A stretch of 64,000 bases of DNA, taken from the NCBI RefSeq assembly GCF_021560175.1, contig NZ_CP091110.1, positions 4,342,501-4,406,500 on the forward strand, written 5' to 3'. The stretch comes from Neobacillus drentensis (lineage in GTDB: Bacteria; Bacillota; Bacilli; Bacillales; Cytobacillaceae). The notes beneath the pieces were generated by a model, which was not told the DNA's origin, did not search any database, and was given only the letters and a program-made list of their open reading frames with translations. Made by a program: the position numbers and the translations under genes. This document shows, in pieces, positions 37,361-46,785 of this stretch; within the stretch, counting starts at the first letter, position 1; each line of letters starts with the position of its first letter.

Positions 37361-38394
37361 TTTTCATCACCATACTTCGCCAGTACTAACCTTATTTGAA
37401 AATAAGTCACAGACTTCAATTCATCCTTTATCCGCTTTAATTGTCTCGTTCCTATACTTCGAGAAATTTCAATAATCTTTGTTTGTAACTCCTTATCTAC
37501 ATATGGATCAATTGAGAAGTTGGGGAGATGCAGGGCAAATTCAACGAGATGATCTTCTATTGTACTTAATTTTAAGTTTCTTAAATCAGCAATTTTTCCA
37601 GGTGAGTTTCCCTGTATTAAAAAATTCCAAGTTTTCCTTGCAGAAATAGTTAATTCATCATCCTTCTCTAAATCTTTCAATAGAAAAGTTAGTATATGAA
37701 AGCTATTAGAATCCTTAATTTTTTGAATTAAATAATGCAGTGTGTTAATAAATTCAAGCTGGTAATCGTGAAGGGCCATTTCTCTCTTTCTTGCTGCTTG
37801 GAGTGCTGTCAATCCTATTTGCTGGAAACCTGTTAATCTATAAACTAAAATAGCCGGGTCTAAATCTTTTGCCCCATTTAAGCAGTCAAGTATTTCCGAA
37901 TATAAAATGCTGCCTAATTCATTCCTAGGTACCTGTATTTCTGTTAACAGCGATTTAAGCCAATTATGCACATCTTTATTTTTTTGAATTGGGATATATT
38001 TAGACTCCTCATAAACGAGATTTGAAGTGACCTGAATAAGAAACGAGAGTCTTTCCCAAAACAGAGTTGTAAATAAGTGAAAATTCCATCCATTTAAATA
38101 ATGATCCATTGACGTATTTTTTAAATGATCTAATCCTAAAACCGTCAATTGGTATCTTTGTTCACCACAACCATCAATTAAGTTCTTTTTGAATAAATCT
38201 TCTGTGATATGTTCGAAATCTTCTCTTGTTAACGTCTCATATACACCAAAAAATTCCTTCAAGGAGAATAAATGGGCATCTTGAATGGTTTGCGATGACT
38301 TTTTTCCATTTAGTAAATGAAAGATAGAATAAATAGTTCGTTCGTTATTGAGTTGTTTTAAACAATATAAAATAACGGTTTCTAACTGTAGCAT
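37351..38394 (-). CDS. ypbB: YpbB helix-turn-helix domain protein
   Basis: A 347-aa soluble helical protein placed before recQ and overlapping it by ten bases, an arrangement also found in B. subtilis (ypbB-recS). The C-terminal ~90 residues (GNSPGKIADLRNLKLSTIEDHLVEFAL) look like the helix-turn-helix found at the C-termini of some RecQ helicases. The pair may act as a split version of one protein; that is inference. Ribosome site GTGGTGG. Confidence 0.75.
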   Translation of the reverse strand: MLQLETVILYCLKQLNNERTIYSIFHLLNGKKSSQTIQDAHLFSLKEFFGVYETLTREDFEHITEDLFKKNLIDGCGEQRYQLTVLGLDHLKNTSMDHYLNGWNFHLFTTLFWERLSFLIQVTSNLVYEESKYIPIQKNKDVHNWLKSLLTEIQVPRNELGSILYSEILDCLNGAKDLDPAILVYRLTGFQQIGLTALQAARKREMALHDYQLEFINTLHYLIQKIKDSNSFHILTFLLKDLEKDDELTISARKTWNFLIQGNSPGKIADLRNLKLSTIEDHLVEFALHLPNFSIDPYVDKELQTKIIEISRSIGTRQLKRIKDELKSVTYFQIRLVLAKYGDEKWN

Positions 38395-38546
38395 CTTTTT
38401 CCACCACTTTTACCCATTTATTCGACAAAAATCCTCATTTTTTCTTATTTTATTTTAACATGAATTTTGTATAACGGGTTGGTTAATAATGAAGAAGTTT
38501 CATCAATTTGATCTCATTCAATCATTTCACTAATATCATTTTTCTA

Positions 38547-38575
38547 TTGAAAAGTTGACCATACAGCTTTACAAT
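38547..38575 (+). promoter_or_regulatory. Candidate sigma-A promoter of fer
   Basis: TTGAAA (38547-38552) and TACAAT (38570-38575) with exactly 17 nt between them, about 80 nt upstream of the fer start. Good consensus match. Confidence 0.6.
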
Positions 38576-38583
38576 AGGAATGA

Positions 38584-38904
<321 letters not shown>

Positions 38905-38931
38905 AATCATCTTTAAGCTACTGTAAAACCA

Positions 38932-38962
38932 CACCTCGTCTTCCCTAGACGAGGTTTTTCTT
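38932..38962 (+). terminator. Rho-independent terminator after fer
   Basis: CCTCGTC-TTCCCTA-GACGAGG stem (38934-38954) followed by TTTTTCTTTT on the plus strand. Confidence 0.9.
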
Positions 38963-38971
38963 TTAGCGGCA

Positions 38972-39010
38972 CAACAACAAGAGCTGCCAAATGGCAGCTC
39001 TTGTTGTTGT
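38972..39010 (-). terminator. Terminator after ribU
   Basis: Stem of the arms CAACAACAAGAGCTGCCA and TGGCAGCTCTTGTTGTTG around a four-base loop, directly 3' of ribU on the minus strand. A T run is short, so part of its role may be to shield the 3' end. Confidence 0.7.
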
Positions 39011-39011
39011 G

Positions 39012-39587
39012 CTATGCACCCTTTACAACTGAAAATTTATTAATCCATGCTTGCATTTTAATAAACAATAGCATGAAGATACCTGACATCATGACACCTT
39101 TTAGGATATTAAAAGGTAAAATTGCTGGAACGACCAAATTTCTCATATCTGGAAACCCCATGAGTAGTGTGTAGGCAGGAAGGATGACGAGATAATTTAA
39201 AATACTCATAACCACAGCCATAATAGCTGTTCCGACTACTAACGCAATCGTCATACCCTTCTTAGTTTTGAGTTTATTATAAACAAATAATGTCGGAAGA
39301 ACAAAAACAATCCCTGCAATAAAGTTTGAGATATGGCCTACAGGTATTCCAGTTTGACTTCCAGTGGCAAGATAGTTAAGCACATTTTTGAAAAATTCTA
39401 CTAAAATTCCTGCAAGCGGTCCAAAAACTAATGCAGCAATTAACGCTGGGATGTCGCTGAAATCGACAAATAGAAAATTTGGGAATATTGGCAGTGGAAA
39501 ATTTAGTAACATTAATAAATAAGCGATACTGCTCAGCATTCCAATTGAAACATAAGCTTTTACATTTAACCTTTTTCTTTTTTCCAT
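39012..39587 (-). CDS. ribU: Riboflavin transporter, ECF S component RibU
   Basis: Substrate-binding membrane subunit for riboflavin import (B. subtilis ypaA/fmnP), working with the shared EcfA-EcfT module encoded elsewhere. The 191-aa protein has five to six membrane helices and the family N-terminus YVSIGMLSSIAYLLMLLNFP followed by FVDFSDIPALI. The ATG at 39587 follows AAGGAGAGAGGAAA. It is controlled by an FMN riboswitch in its leader. No riboflavin synthesis genes are in the window. Confidence 0.95.
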   Translation of the reverse strand: MEKRKRLNVKAYVSIGMLSSIAYLLMLLNFPLPIFPNFLFVDFSDIPALIAALVFGPLAGILVEFFKNVLNYLATGSQTGIPVGHISNFIAGIVFVLPTLFVYNKLKTKKGMTIALVVGTAIMAVVMSILNYLVILPAYTLLMGFPDMRNLVVPAILPFNILKGVMMSGIFMLLFIKMQAWINKFSVVKGA

Positions 39588-39654
39588 TTTCCTCTCTCCT
39601 TTTTGATCCATCACGTTAGGAAGAGAGGTTCAGCATATAGACGACCCAGGTGAC

Positions 39655-39695
39655 TAAAAAATCCCTCAAGAAGAATCACTTGAGGGATTTTACAA
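39655..39695 (-). terminator. Riboswitch-controlled terminator of ribU
   Basis: AAAATCCCTCAAG / CTTGAGGGATTTTTT hairpin (about 39661-39690) with a T run on the minus strand, between the FMN aptamer and the ribU ribosome site. It is placed as the OFF-state terminator of the riboswitch. Confidence 0.85.
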
Positions 39696-39748
39696 AGGCA
39701 CGCTTAATAAACATTCAATGTATCAACATTTTTTGAATGTCTGCAGAA

Positions 39749-39876
39749 CCTCCATCTTCTCCCATCCAGACTATACTGTCGGCTTTGGAATCACACCAAA
39801 TCCTGCCCCAAAAGGCTCGCGGGCTTAAGAGCACTGCTCTAATACCGCCGATCGGGAATTTCACCCTGCCCCGAAG
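39749..39876 (-). promoter_or_regulatory. FMN riboswitch (RFN element)
   Basis: On the minus strand the conserved RFN boxes appear in order: GGGGCAGGGTGAAATTCCCG, then ACCGGCGGTA-type GATCGGCGGTAT, AAGCCCGCGAGCC, a GGGCAGGATTTGGTG-type segment, ATTCCAAAGCCGACAGT and AGTCTGGATGGGAGAAG. FMN binding should favour the downstream terminator and switch off ribU. This fills most of the 418-nt gap between ribU and the M23 gene. The remainder up to 40005 holds the M23 gene terminator. Confidence 0.97.
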
Positions 39877-39967
39877 ATAGATCGATATTAAATTACGATT
39901 TTATTATACTAAAGAATACACATTTTGTTAAGAAAAAAGTTTTAAATCCTTATTTTTCATCCTATAA

Positions 39968-40010
39968 TCTAAAAAGAATCCGCAGTCTAAGGCTGCGGAT
40001 TCTTTTTAAG
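39968..40010 (-). terminator. Terminator after the M23/LysM gene
   Basis: AAAAAGAATCCGCAG / CTGCGGATTCTTTTT stem with a 7-nt loop. It is strong, flanked by T tracts on both strands, and overlaps the stop codon region of the peptidase gene. Confidence 0.9.
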
Positions 40011-40761
40011 GTACCATTAGTATCTGGTTAGGTTTAATAAGATCTGATGTTAAATGATTGAGATTTTTAACTGCCGATACAGTTGTATTCTGTCTCTGGG
40101 CTATAGAGGATAAGGTGTCCCCTTCTTTGACCATATACTTGTCCAAAGGTTGAGAGCTGTTTGTACTTTCATTCTGCTGTAAGCGCAGCAGTGAGCTTGC
40201 TGCTAACACCGAATCACCCATACTTGCAATTCCTGCTTGTACTGATTCTCCAACATTAGCTTTACCTAATAGCTTTTCAGGGTCCAGGGCAAATTTTTTA
40301 TCATATCTCCATTCCAGTTGATGGGCTTCAAAATGTAAATGTGTCCCAGTAGCTTGACCTGTCCTTCCCATCTTTCCTATAACATCGCCTTGTTTAAGCA
40401 TTTGACCTTTGGCCACATTCCGTCTATTTAAATGTGCATATACAGTTACAAAATGACTTGGATGCTTAACAAAAACTACATTTCCATATGTATTAGAATA
40501 ATAAGACTTTTCAACAACGCCATCCTCAACGACGAGGATGGGTGTATCTATTCTTCCAGCAATATCAATTCCTTTATGCCTTCCCTGCCTTGTTCCATAT
40601 GTATCTGAAATGATGCCGTCTGCCGGCCAAATCCAGTGGTCATTGATGACTTCAGCGTCTTGTGTCCCTGCTGCTTCGGAATGTTTTCCTCCTAAAAATA
40701 ATAAACTGACACAAAGCGCCATAATAATGGCAATTAAAAATCTCTTTATGTAGTCACGCAT
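40006..40761 (-). CDS. Secreted M23 peptidase with LysM domain
   Basis: Cell wall endopeptidase candidate of 251 aa: signal peptide or anchor (residues ~5-25), a LytM/M23 domain with the zinc ligands in GRHKGIDIAG (HxxxD) and GTHLHFEAH (HxH), and a C-terminal LysM (MVKEGDTLSSIAQRQ). The conserved zinc residues are present, so it should be active. The ATG at 40761 has AAGGAGGAAAAG upstream; 35 codons of upstream frame are rejected. B. subtilis has serA/aroC-type genes between ribU and rsiX; here only this gene. Confidence 0.85.
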   Translation of the reverse strand: MRDYIKRFLIAIIMALCVSLLFLGGKHSEAAGTQDAEVINDHWIWPADGIISDTYGTRQGRHKGIDIAGRIDTPILVVEDGVVEKSYYSNTYGNVVFVKHPSHFVTVYAHLNRRNVAKGQMLKQGDVIGKMGRTGQATGTHLHFEAHQLEWRYDKKFALDPEKLLGKANVGESVQAGIASMGDSVLAASSLLRLQQNESTNSSQPLDKYMVKEGDTLSSIAQRQNTTVSAVKNLNHLTSDLIKPNQILMVP

Positions 40762-40937
40762 TCCTTTCTTTTCCTCCTTGTATATTGTACTCTCCTCCAC
40801 ACCATATGTTATATGGGTCCTATTTAGAACGAATTGAATAGTAAGTTTTATGGGGAGCGTGAGCATATTTGTTATAATTTGGAGACTTATCGGATTTTAT
40901 TCATAAAAAAATCAACCACAAGGGTTGATCCGTATTT

Positions 40938-42116
40938 TTATGGTATATTCCGTAAATTAGGAGCAATTGGGACGTTAATTTCTTTCGTTAGATCAAATGG
41001 ACCAAGATTTGCTAAAGGAGAATTTTTTATCCTTACTTTTTCAATGCCGAACTCTTTTGCTGTTAAGAGTAATGCCTCGAAAGATAAGATTGATTCCTGA
41101 TTATCCTGTAAACTGGAGTTAACATCGAATGTTAGATACATAATTTTATTAGAAATTGATACATGATCTATTTGAGGGAAAGACTGTAAAGAACTTTTTA
41201 ATCCCCCTGATTGATCTGTTTTCATTGCTTCAAAAGCAGAGTTTATATTATTATAAGTTTCTATAGATGGTGCTAGGAAAGGTAATTTACTATCCACAGG
41301 GAAATAGAAGTAATAGGCATGATTATTCTGAGAAGCAATATCAATTTCTTCCTTCCTGCCGATATTTCCTAACTCAATACCGGGTAGACCATTGGTGGTA
41401 AACTTAATTTTTTTACAATTACTATTGGTTGATATATCCTTCTGTACTATATTAATGAAATTCACTTCAGTAGTGGAGCCTTGACCATATTGGTGATTGG
41501 AAGGAACATCCACAATTACTGTATTTCCATCTTTCTCGAGTTTCATAGTTGCATTTAGAGGATAGAAGTCTGATAGCCCCCACTCTTCTTCCTGTAAATT
41601 GGCCATTAATTCAGTATAGTTAGTAAGCCAGGATTGTCCAGAACTCTGATTAGCAATGATTGAAACGGGTATGAGTATTTGGGCTTGTGCATCTGGTACC
41701 CAATAAGTTAAAACAGTTCCTTTGCCGACTTCATCTTCATAAATGGCTGTCTTAACATTTTCCGTTTTAAGCAAATTGGCCTGCTGGCTCTTAGTAGTCA
41801 CCGCATCTTTGGATGAAGCATTCTCTTTTTTGAAGGCACTGCTGTCCTTTTGCGCAGCTGTATTGCCACTGAACGAGGACTTTTCTTCTGCGCTTTCATG
41901 AGAGAAATGCATTCCCCCCATCAACTTAGGCATTAAAATTAGGAAAAGCAGCAAGGCTGCTGTTGCAGCTAGGCCCGGTAACATCCATTGTCTAGTCTTT
42001 TTTCTTTTAAGAGAAATATTTTGGTAAATGTCACGAGGATCGCGATAATCATGTATTCTGGGCATTTGTCTTAATAGTTCTTCGAGCTCTCTATCGCTCC
42101 ACTCTGACTTTTTCAC
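40938..42116 (-). CDS. rsiX: Anti-sigma factor RsiX
   Basis: Membrane anti-sigma factor for SigX. The 392-aa protein has a short cytoplasmic N-terminus (residues 1-45) that should bind SigX, one membrane helix (~46-64), and a large outside domain with a Ser/Lys-rich linker and a GerMN-like C-terminal fold (ISNKIMYLTFDV ...). The start is GTG at 42116 behind AAGGAGGGATTATCTA, a near-perfect site. That gives a 26-base overlap with sigX and implies coupled translation. An earlier in-frame ATG is rejected. Confidence 0.9.
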   Translation of the reverse strand: MKKSEWSDRELEELLRQMPRIHDYRDPRDIYQNISLKRKKTRQWMLPGLAATAALLLFLILMPKLMGGMHFSHESAEEKSSFSGNTAAQKDSSAFKKENASSKDAVTTKSQQANLLKTENVKTAIYEDEVGKGTVLTYWVPDAQAQILIPVSIIANQSSGQSWLTNYTELMANLQEEEWGLSDFYPLNATMKLEKDGNTVIVDVPSNHQYGQGSTTEVNFINIVQKDISTNSNCKKIKFTTNGLPGIELGNIGRKEEIDIASQNNHAYYFYFPVDSKLPFLAPSIETYNNINSAFEAMKTDQSGGLKSSLQSFPQIDHVSISNKIMYLTFDVNSSLQDNQESILSFEALLLTAKEFGIEKVRIKNSPLANLGPFDLTKEINVPIAPNLRNIP

Positions 42117-42642
42117 TAGATAATCCCTCCTTTTCATAAAACATTTCCATATACTTTTTCAATACTTTTAAGGAGCGATGTTGAGTTGTTTTCACTTTAC
42201 TCTCTGTCCAGCCTAGAACTTTAGCTGTTTCGGATATGGATAAATCCTGTAAATATCGAAGAACGATGACAGACCTCTGATCCACCGTACAAAATTCTAG
42301 ACATTTGTATATCCCTTTTATCTCCTCATTTTGGATCGTGATTTCCTCTGGAATAGGGTATTCATCCTTTACCTGGTTGGTTGACCAATCAAACTTTTCA
42401 AGCAATCGATCTTTCCACCCCTTTTGTTTACGGAAGTAATCGATTGCAACATTCCGGGCAATTGAAAAAAGCCATGTTTTCTCACTACTTTTCCCTTCAA
42501 AACGGTCATATGACTTGAATACCCGAATGTAAACCTCTTGGACAAGATCCTCGGCCTGCTCCTTATTTCTAACCATATAAAATAGAAATTGAAAGACATC
42601 ATGATGATATTTTTGATAAAGCTCATCGAAAACGGAGTCCAT
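42091..42642 (-). CDS. sigX: ECF sigma factor SigX
   Basis: Extracytoplasmic-function sigma factor of 183 aa; in B. subtilis it controls cell-envelope charge and lipid genes. Sigma region 2 shows EQAEDLVQEVYIRVFKSYDRFEG and KTWLFSIARNVAIDYFRK; region 4 shows SVIVLRYLQDLSISETAKVLGW. It is directly downstream of a SigX-type promoter, so autoregulated, and is followed by its anti-sigma factor. Its neighbour resE matches the B. subtilis order. Confidence 0.95.
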   Translation of the reverse strand: MDSVFDELYQKYHHDVFQFLFYMVRNKEQAEDLVQEVYIRVFKSYDRFEGKSSEKTWLFSIARNVAIDYFRKQKGWKDRLLEKFDWSTNQVKDEYPIPEEITIQNEEIKGIYKCLEFCTVDQRSVIVLRYLQDLSISETAKVLGWTESKVKTTQHRSLKVLKKYMEMFYEKEGLSSEKVRVER

Positions 42643-42670
42643 CCATTCCCCTCCCCGTTCATTACTATTA

Positions 42671-42697
42671 GTCGATTTATTTATTTAAAAAGTTTCA
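42671..42697 (-). promoter_or_regulatory. ECF-type autoregulatory promoter of sigX
   Basis: On the minus strand TGAAAC (42697-42692), a 17-nt spacer, and CGAC (42674-42671). This matches the TGwAAC-N16/17-CGwC pattern of SigX/SigW promoters and lies 29 nt upstream of the sigX start. Confidence 0.7.
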
Positions 42698-42769
42698 CTC
42701 ATATTAATATAGACTTTTATTGGGTAAAAAGGAAGATATTATCAGAAAATGATTACACTTTAGGCTACG

Positions 42770-42797
42770 AAAAAAAGCTCATCTTTATGGATGAGCA
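42770..42797 (-). terminator. Terminator downstream of resE
   Basis: GCTCATC-TTTATG-GATGAGC stem (42777-42796) followed by TTTTTTTCG on the minus strand. It lies ~125 nt after resE and upstream of the sigX promoter. Confidence 0.8.
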
Positions 42798-42826
42798 GTT
42801 AATCTTTACTAAATATCTAGCAACAG

Positions 42827-42860
42827 TGCCTAGGGGCGATAGGTCATAAGCCCCTAGGCA
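42827..42860. repeat. GC-rich palindrome, partial relative of the 52.3-kb repeat
   Basis: TGCCTAGGGGC (42827-42837) and GCCCCTAGGCA (42850-42860) form an 11-bp perfect stem, enclosing GATAGGTCATAA. The string GCCTAGGGGC followed by GGTCATAAGC also occurs in the repeat at 52.3 kb. No T tract follows. Confidence 0.55.
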
Positions 42861-42922
42861 AGTCACTTCGCCTTTAATTGTTCCTTGTGAATCAAGAACA
42901 ATCGGCAAATTGTTTGTAAATT

Positions 42923-44704
42923 TTACTTTTTTCGTGGTAAGTAGAAGGAAAAGGTGGTTCCCGTTCCAATTTTACTTCGAACAGAAATCGTCCCACGATG
43001 GGCATCAATGATATTCTTTGCAATGGCAAGTCCTAAACCAGTACCTGCCCTGCCCCTCGTTCGAGCCTTGTCCGCTTTATAAAAACGTTCAAAAACAAAC
43101 GGCAAATCCTCTTCTGGAATGCCAGAGCCAGAATCCTTTACTTCCATTCTAACTCCCCTGTCTTCTAAAACAACTGATACCTTTACCTTGCCGCCTTTTG
43201 GTGTATGTCGCATCGCATTATCGATTAAATTTGTCAACACTTGCTCGATTCGATCAGGATCAAAAAGTACCGGTGAACCGTCGTTTTCTACTTCAGAATA
43301 CAATTGGATTTCATTATCCTTGGCTAGACCTTGGAACTTATAAATAATCCGATTAATAAATGCGGACAAATTTACCTCTTCCACAGAGAGATGGATATGT
43401 CCAGCCTCCATACGAGCTAAATCCAATAGTTCATTCACAAGCCGTCCCATACGTAAGGATTCATCGTAGATGACTCTTGCCATTTCTTTTTTCTCTTCCT
43501 GCGATTCAGCAATATCATCAACAATTGCTTCACTATAGCCCTGCAGCATTGAAATAGGCGTTCTTAGTTCATGTGATACATTGGCAATAAAATCTTTCCG
43601 CATTTTTTCCAGCTGTCTTTCCTCGGTCATATCCCTAAGGACGACAACTGCCCCTCGAATAAATCGATTGCTATAAAGCGGACTTACTAAAATCACCCAG
43701 TGGTGCCCTTGAAGAGATAGTTCCCCGATTTGCTCCTTCTCTGTTTCCAAAGACTTTTGGAAGAGATCCATAACTTGTGAAGGAATGGCTTCAGCATCAT
43801 TTGTAAATCCGCCCTTTTCGAAATACCAATATTGCAAAAAACGATCTGCAGGAGGATTGGTATTCAATATCGTGCCATCACGGTTAAAGGTGATTACCCC
43901 ATCAGCCATACTACTTAGAATACTTGCCAGCTGCTCTTTTTCCTGGCTTAACGCATTCATATTAAACTTTAATTGTCTTCCCATTTGATTAAATGCTGTG
44001 GCCAATTCCCCGATTTCATCATGTGTTAAAATCGGAACTTTTGTATCGAATTTTCCTCTTGCCACTTCAAAAGCAGCTTCTCTCATTTTTCTAAGCGGCG
44101 CTGTAATTCTGGTAGACAGGAAAAAGGCGAAGATAGTAGTTAAAATAATAGCAACACCAGCAACAAGTAAAATGTATTTCGTTGTTTCATTAGATGTTTC
44201 CTTCATAACCTCGAGTGATTGATAAATAAATACAGCTCCATTTTTTTCACCAGGGAGCTGCAAAGGAACACCAATGATGGAAAAACTCGAATCCTGATTA
44301 TTGTTTTTTGAAGATAAATTAGAAACCTTATCAACAGATTTTTTGTGATGAAACACAGCAAAAAAATCTGGATCCTGTTTGATATCATCAAAGGATAGCT
44401 TGTTATCCTTCTCCGTATTTGGAGAATAATAGACTTCATGATCATTTTTAACAATTACTACTTTGGTCACATCATCAATAATCTCCCAAGAAATTTCTAA
44501 ACCCAGTGGAAATTTGTCATTGGGATGGGCTTCCAATACATCGGCAATCTTCTCGGCTGTATTGGTTAAATTATTTTTTGTTTCAAGAATGTTATGGTTT
44601 TGAAAAAGCTCAAGGAGCATCACTGTTAGGATGAAAAGTACAAATGACACTAAAAAAATAATGGTAAACCAAAGTTTACCTACGACACTTCGTAAAAAGG
44701 TCAT
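42923..44704 (-). CDS. resE: Redox-sensing histidine kinase ResE
   Basis: Sensor kinase for oxygen limitation and nitric oxide. The 593-aa protein has a membrane helix (~12-32), an outside sensor region, a second helix (~178-198), HAMP (~199-250), a PAS domain (~260-360), HisKA with phospho-His378 in the VSHELRTP motif, and a C-terminal ATPase with [25 protein letters not shown] and [12 protein letters not shown]. Its ATG overlaps the resD stop by four bases. It is the last gene of the res cluster. Confidence 0.95.
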   Translation of the reverse strand: MTFLRSVVGKLWFTIIFLVSFVLFILTVMLLELFQNHNILETKNNLTNTAEKIADVLEAHPNDKFPLGLEISWEIIDDVTKVVIVKNDHEVYYSPNTEKDNKLSFDDIKQDPDFFAVFHHKKSVDKVSNLSSKNNNQDSSFSIIGVPLQLPGEKNGAVFIYQSLEVMKETSNETTKYILLVAGVAIILTTIFAFFLSTRITAPLRKMREAAFEVARGKFDTKVPILTHDEIGELATAFNQMGRQLKFNMNALSQEKEQLASILSSMADGVITFNRDGTILNTNPPADRFLQYWYFEKGGFTNDAEAIPSQVMDLFQKSLETEKEQIGELSLQGHHWVILVSPLYSNRFIRGAVVVLRDMTEERQLEKMRKDFIANVSHELRTPISMLQGYSEAIVDDIAESQEEKKEMARVIYDESLRMGRLVNELLDLARMEAGHIHLSVEEVNLSAFINRIIYKFQGLAKDNEIQLYSEVENDGSPVLFDPDRIEQVLTNLIDNAMRHTPKGGKVKVSVVLEDRGVRMEVKDSGSGIPEEDLPFVFERFYKADKARTRGRAGTGLGLAIAKNIIDAHRGTISVRSKIGTGTTFSFYLPRKK

Positions 44705-45417
44705 TCATTAATTACCTCAAATTTGTAACCCACACCCCAAACAGTAACAATCATTCTTGCAGCCTGCTCTGAAACCTTATTTAATTTTTCACGAAGTCGT
44801 TTTACATGGGTATCCACAGTTCGTAAATCCCCAAAGAATTCATAATGCCAAACTTCTTTTAATAATTGCTCACGATCAAATACTTTATCTGGCGCTTTAG
44901 CCAAGAAATAGAGCAATTCGTATTCTTTGGGAGTTAAACTGACCTCTTTCCCATCAGCCGTTACCCGGTGTGCATCATTATCAATAGTTAAATGCGGAAA
45001 AACAATTACATCTTTTGTCGTTGTTTCTGTTTGTAAATAGCTTGTTTGAGATGAGCGTCTTAACAATGCCTTTACACGTAAAACCACTTCCCTTGGGCTG
45101 AATGGCTTGACAATATAATCATCTGTTCCAACTTCAAAGCCCTGTACCCTGTTGATTTCCTCACCTTTAGCAGTCAACATAATTACAGGAGTTGCCTTTT
45201 TTTCTCTGAGCTCACGACAGACTTCAATTCCATCTTTACCAGGCATCATTAAATCAAGCAAAATAACATCGTAATCATTAGCAAAAGCTTTTGACAAAGC
45301 ATCATTACCATCTTCCGCTTCATCAATTATATATTCTTCACGCTCTAAATACATTTTTAATAAACGGCGAATTCTTTCCTCATCATCTACTACTAATATT
45401 TTTACGTCTCTTTCCAT
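44701..45417 (-). CDS. resD: Response regulator ResD
   Basis: OmpR-family activator of aerobic and anaerobic respiration genes. The 238-aa protein has receiver residues D11-D12, the phospho-accepting D55 in [12 protein letters not shown], Thr in MLTAKG and Lys in YIVKPFSP. The C-terminal winged helix carries [17 protein letters not shown] and [14 protein letters not shown]. The ATG at 45417 has a GGGGGGATTAATA site; the upstream ATG is rejected. It is coupled to resE. Confidence 0.96.
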   Translation of the reverse strand: MERDVKILVVDDEERIRRLLKMYLEREEYIIDEAEDGNDALSKAFANDYDVILLDLMMPGKDGIEVCRELREKKATPVIMLTAKGEEINRVQGFEVGTDDYIVKPFSPREVVLRVKALLRRSSQTSYLQTETTTKDVIVFPHLTIDNDAHRVTADGKEVSLTPKEYELLYFLAKAPDKVFDREQLLKEVWHYEFFGDLRTVDTHVKRLREKLNKVSEQAARMIVTVWGVGYKFEVINE

Positions 45418-45544
45418 TATTAATCCCCCCATGGAGTTTATTTTACAAAATGGTACTGAATTTTGCTACATTTTCAAGGTAATTACTCTTATAAAGTGTG
45501 TCAATAATTTGACAATATGATTTTTCTATTAAAATCCCTTGATT

Positions 45545-45580
45545 TTATAAAAGCCTTCACTTATTCAAGTGAAGGCTTAT
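45545..45580 (-). terminator. Rho-independent terminator after resC
   Basis: AAGCCTTCACTT-ATTC-AAGTGAAGGCTT, a perfect 12-bp stem (45551-45578), then TTTTATAAAA on the minus strand. It separates resABC from resDE, so resDE probably relies on read-through or its own promoter. Confidence 0.88.
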
Positions 45581-45600
45581 TTGGTTATGCGGCACTTTTC

Positions 45601-46785
45601 TTAACCTGCGTAGGAATGAAGCCCTGCAATAACAAGATTAACTGCAACCAAATTAAACATAATAATGACAAAGCCAATTACGGCAAGCCATGCTGATTTT
45701 TCTCCGTGCCACCCTTTGGATAAGCGAAGATGTAAAAATGCTGCATAAAAAAGCCAAGTGATTAAAGCCCACACTTCCTTTGGATCCCAGCCCCAAAATC
45801 TTGACCAGGCCATCTGCGCCCATATCATCGCAAAAATAAGGGCACCCAGTGTGAATACAGGAAAACCGATTAATACGGAGCGATAACTAATTTCATCGAC
45901 GAAGTCCAGTTTAATATTTTTCACAAATGGTTTAAGGGCAGCGGCAATCCGTTTGCGTAACACAGAGCGGATTAATCCATATAAAATTAACCCTCCAATT
46001 AAAGACCAAATAACTGTATTTAACTTTTTCGCATTAATGAAAGCTGGTACTTCAACTAACGGTTTAAATGCATTTTTAGTTAATAATTCTCCATCATGAG
46101 GGCCAGTAATAGCTGGCATTGTATACGTCACAGCCACTTGATTATCATGTTTATCTACCCAATTAAATTTTTCATGATAACCCATTGCTGAAAAGATAGA
46201 TGAAACTGCTACAAAGCCAAGGACCGTGACAAGGGCAAACATCACAACCTCGAGCCAAAAAGTTCGTTTATTCGACTTTGTCTGATCTATTGCCTTTACA
46301 AGATAAATTAATCCGGCGGCAAAACTAATCGCAAGAATGGCCTCTCCCATTGCTGCAGTTGTCACATGGATATGGAGCCAATAACTTTGTAAAGCCGGAA
46401 TTAAAGGTGTAATCTCTCTTGGAAACATACTTGCATAGGCGATCACCAAGATTGCGACAGGCATGGTAAATAGTCCAAGCAAGGTGGTTCTGTAAATATA
46501 ATAAATAACAATAAATGCACCAACAAGAGCCATTCCAAAAAAAGTGGTAAACTCAAACATATTACTGACTGGCGCATGACCTGCTGCGATCCATCTAGTG
46601 ATAAAATAGCCTAGTTGAGAAATGAAACCCACGATTGTTAAGGAAACAGCAATTTTCCCCCATGTGTTTGTTTCTGCTTTTTCACCCGAGCTAGTCTTCG
46701 ATTTAATTGATCCTCCATAAAATAATGTTGCAATTAAATAAAGAATAAAAGCAATAAATAATAAATTACTACTTAATGCTGCCAA
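45601..46785 (-). CDS. resC: Cytochrome c biogenesis protein ResC
   Basis: Polytopic CcsA-family protein of 394 aa that, with ResB, moves and attaches heme to apocytochrome c (system II). It has ~8 membrane helices and the heme-handling WWD signature [20 protein letters not shown] near the C-terminus, plus conserved His residues in [10 protein letters not shown] and [12 protein letters not shown]. It starts one base after the resB stop, so the two are coupled. Confidence 0.95.
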   Translation of the reverse strand: MAALSSNLLFIAFILYLIATLFYGGSIKSKTSSGEKAETNTWGKIAVSLTIVGFISQLGYFITRWIAAGHAPVSNMFEFTTFFGMALVGAFIVIYYIYRTTLLGLFTMPVAILVIAYASMFPREITPLIPALQSYWLHIHVTTAAMGEAILAISFAAGLIYLVKAIDQTKSNKRTFWLEVVMFALVTVLGFVAVSSIFSAMGYHEKFNWVDKHDNQVAVTYTMPAITGPHDGELLTKNAFKPLVEVPAFINAKKLNTVIWSLIGGLILYGLIRSVLRKRIAAALKPFVKNIKLDFVDEISYRSVLIGFPVFTLGALIFAMIWAQMAWSRFWGWDPKEVWALITWLFYAAFLHLRLSKGWHGEKSAWLAVIGFVIIMFNLVAVNLVIAGLHSYAG

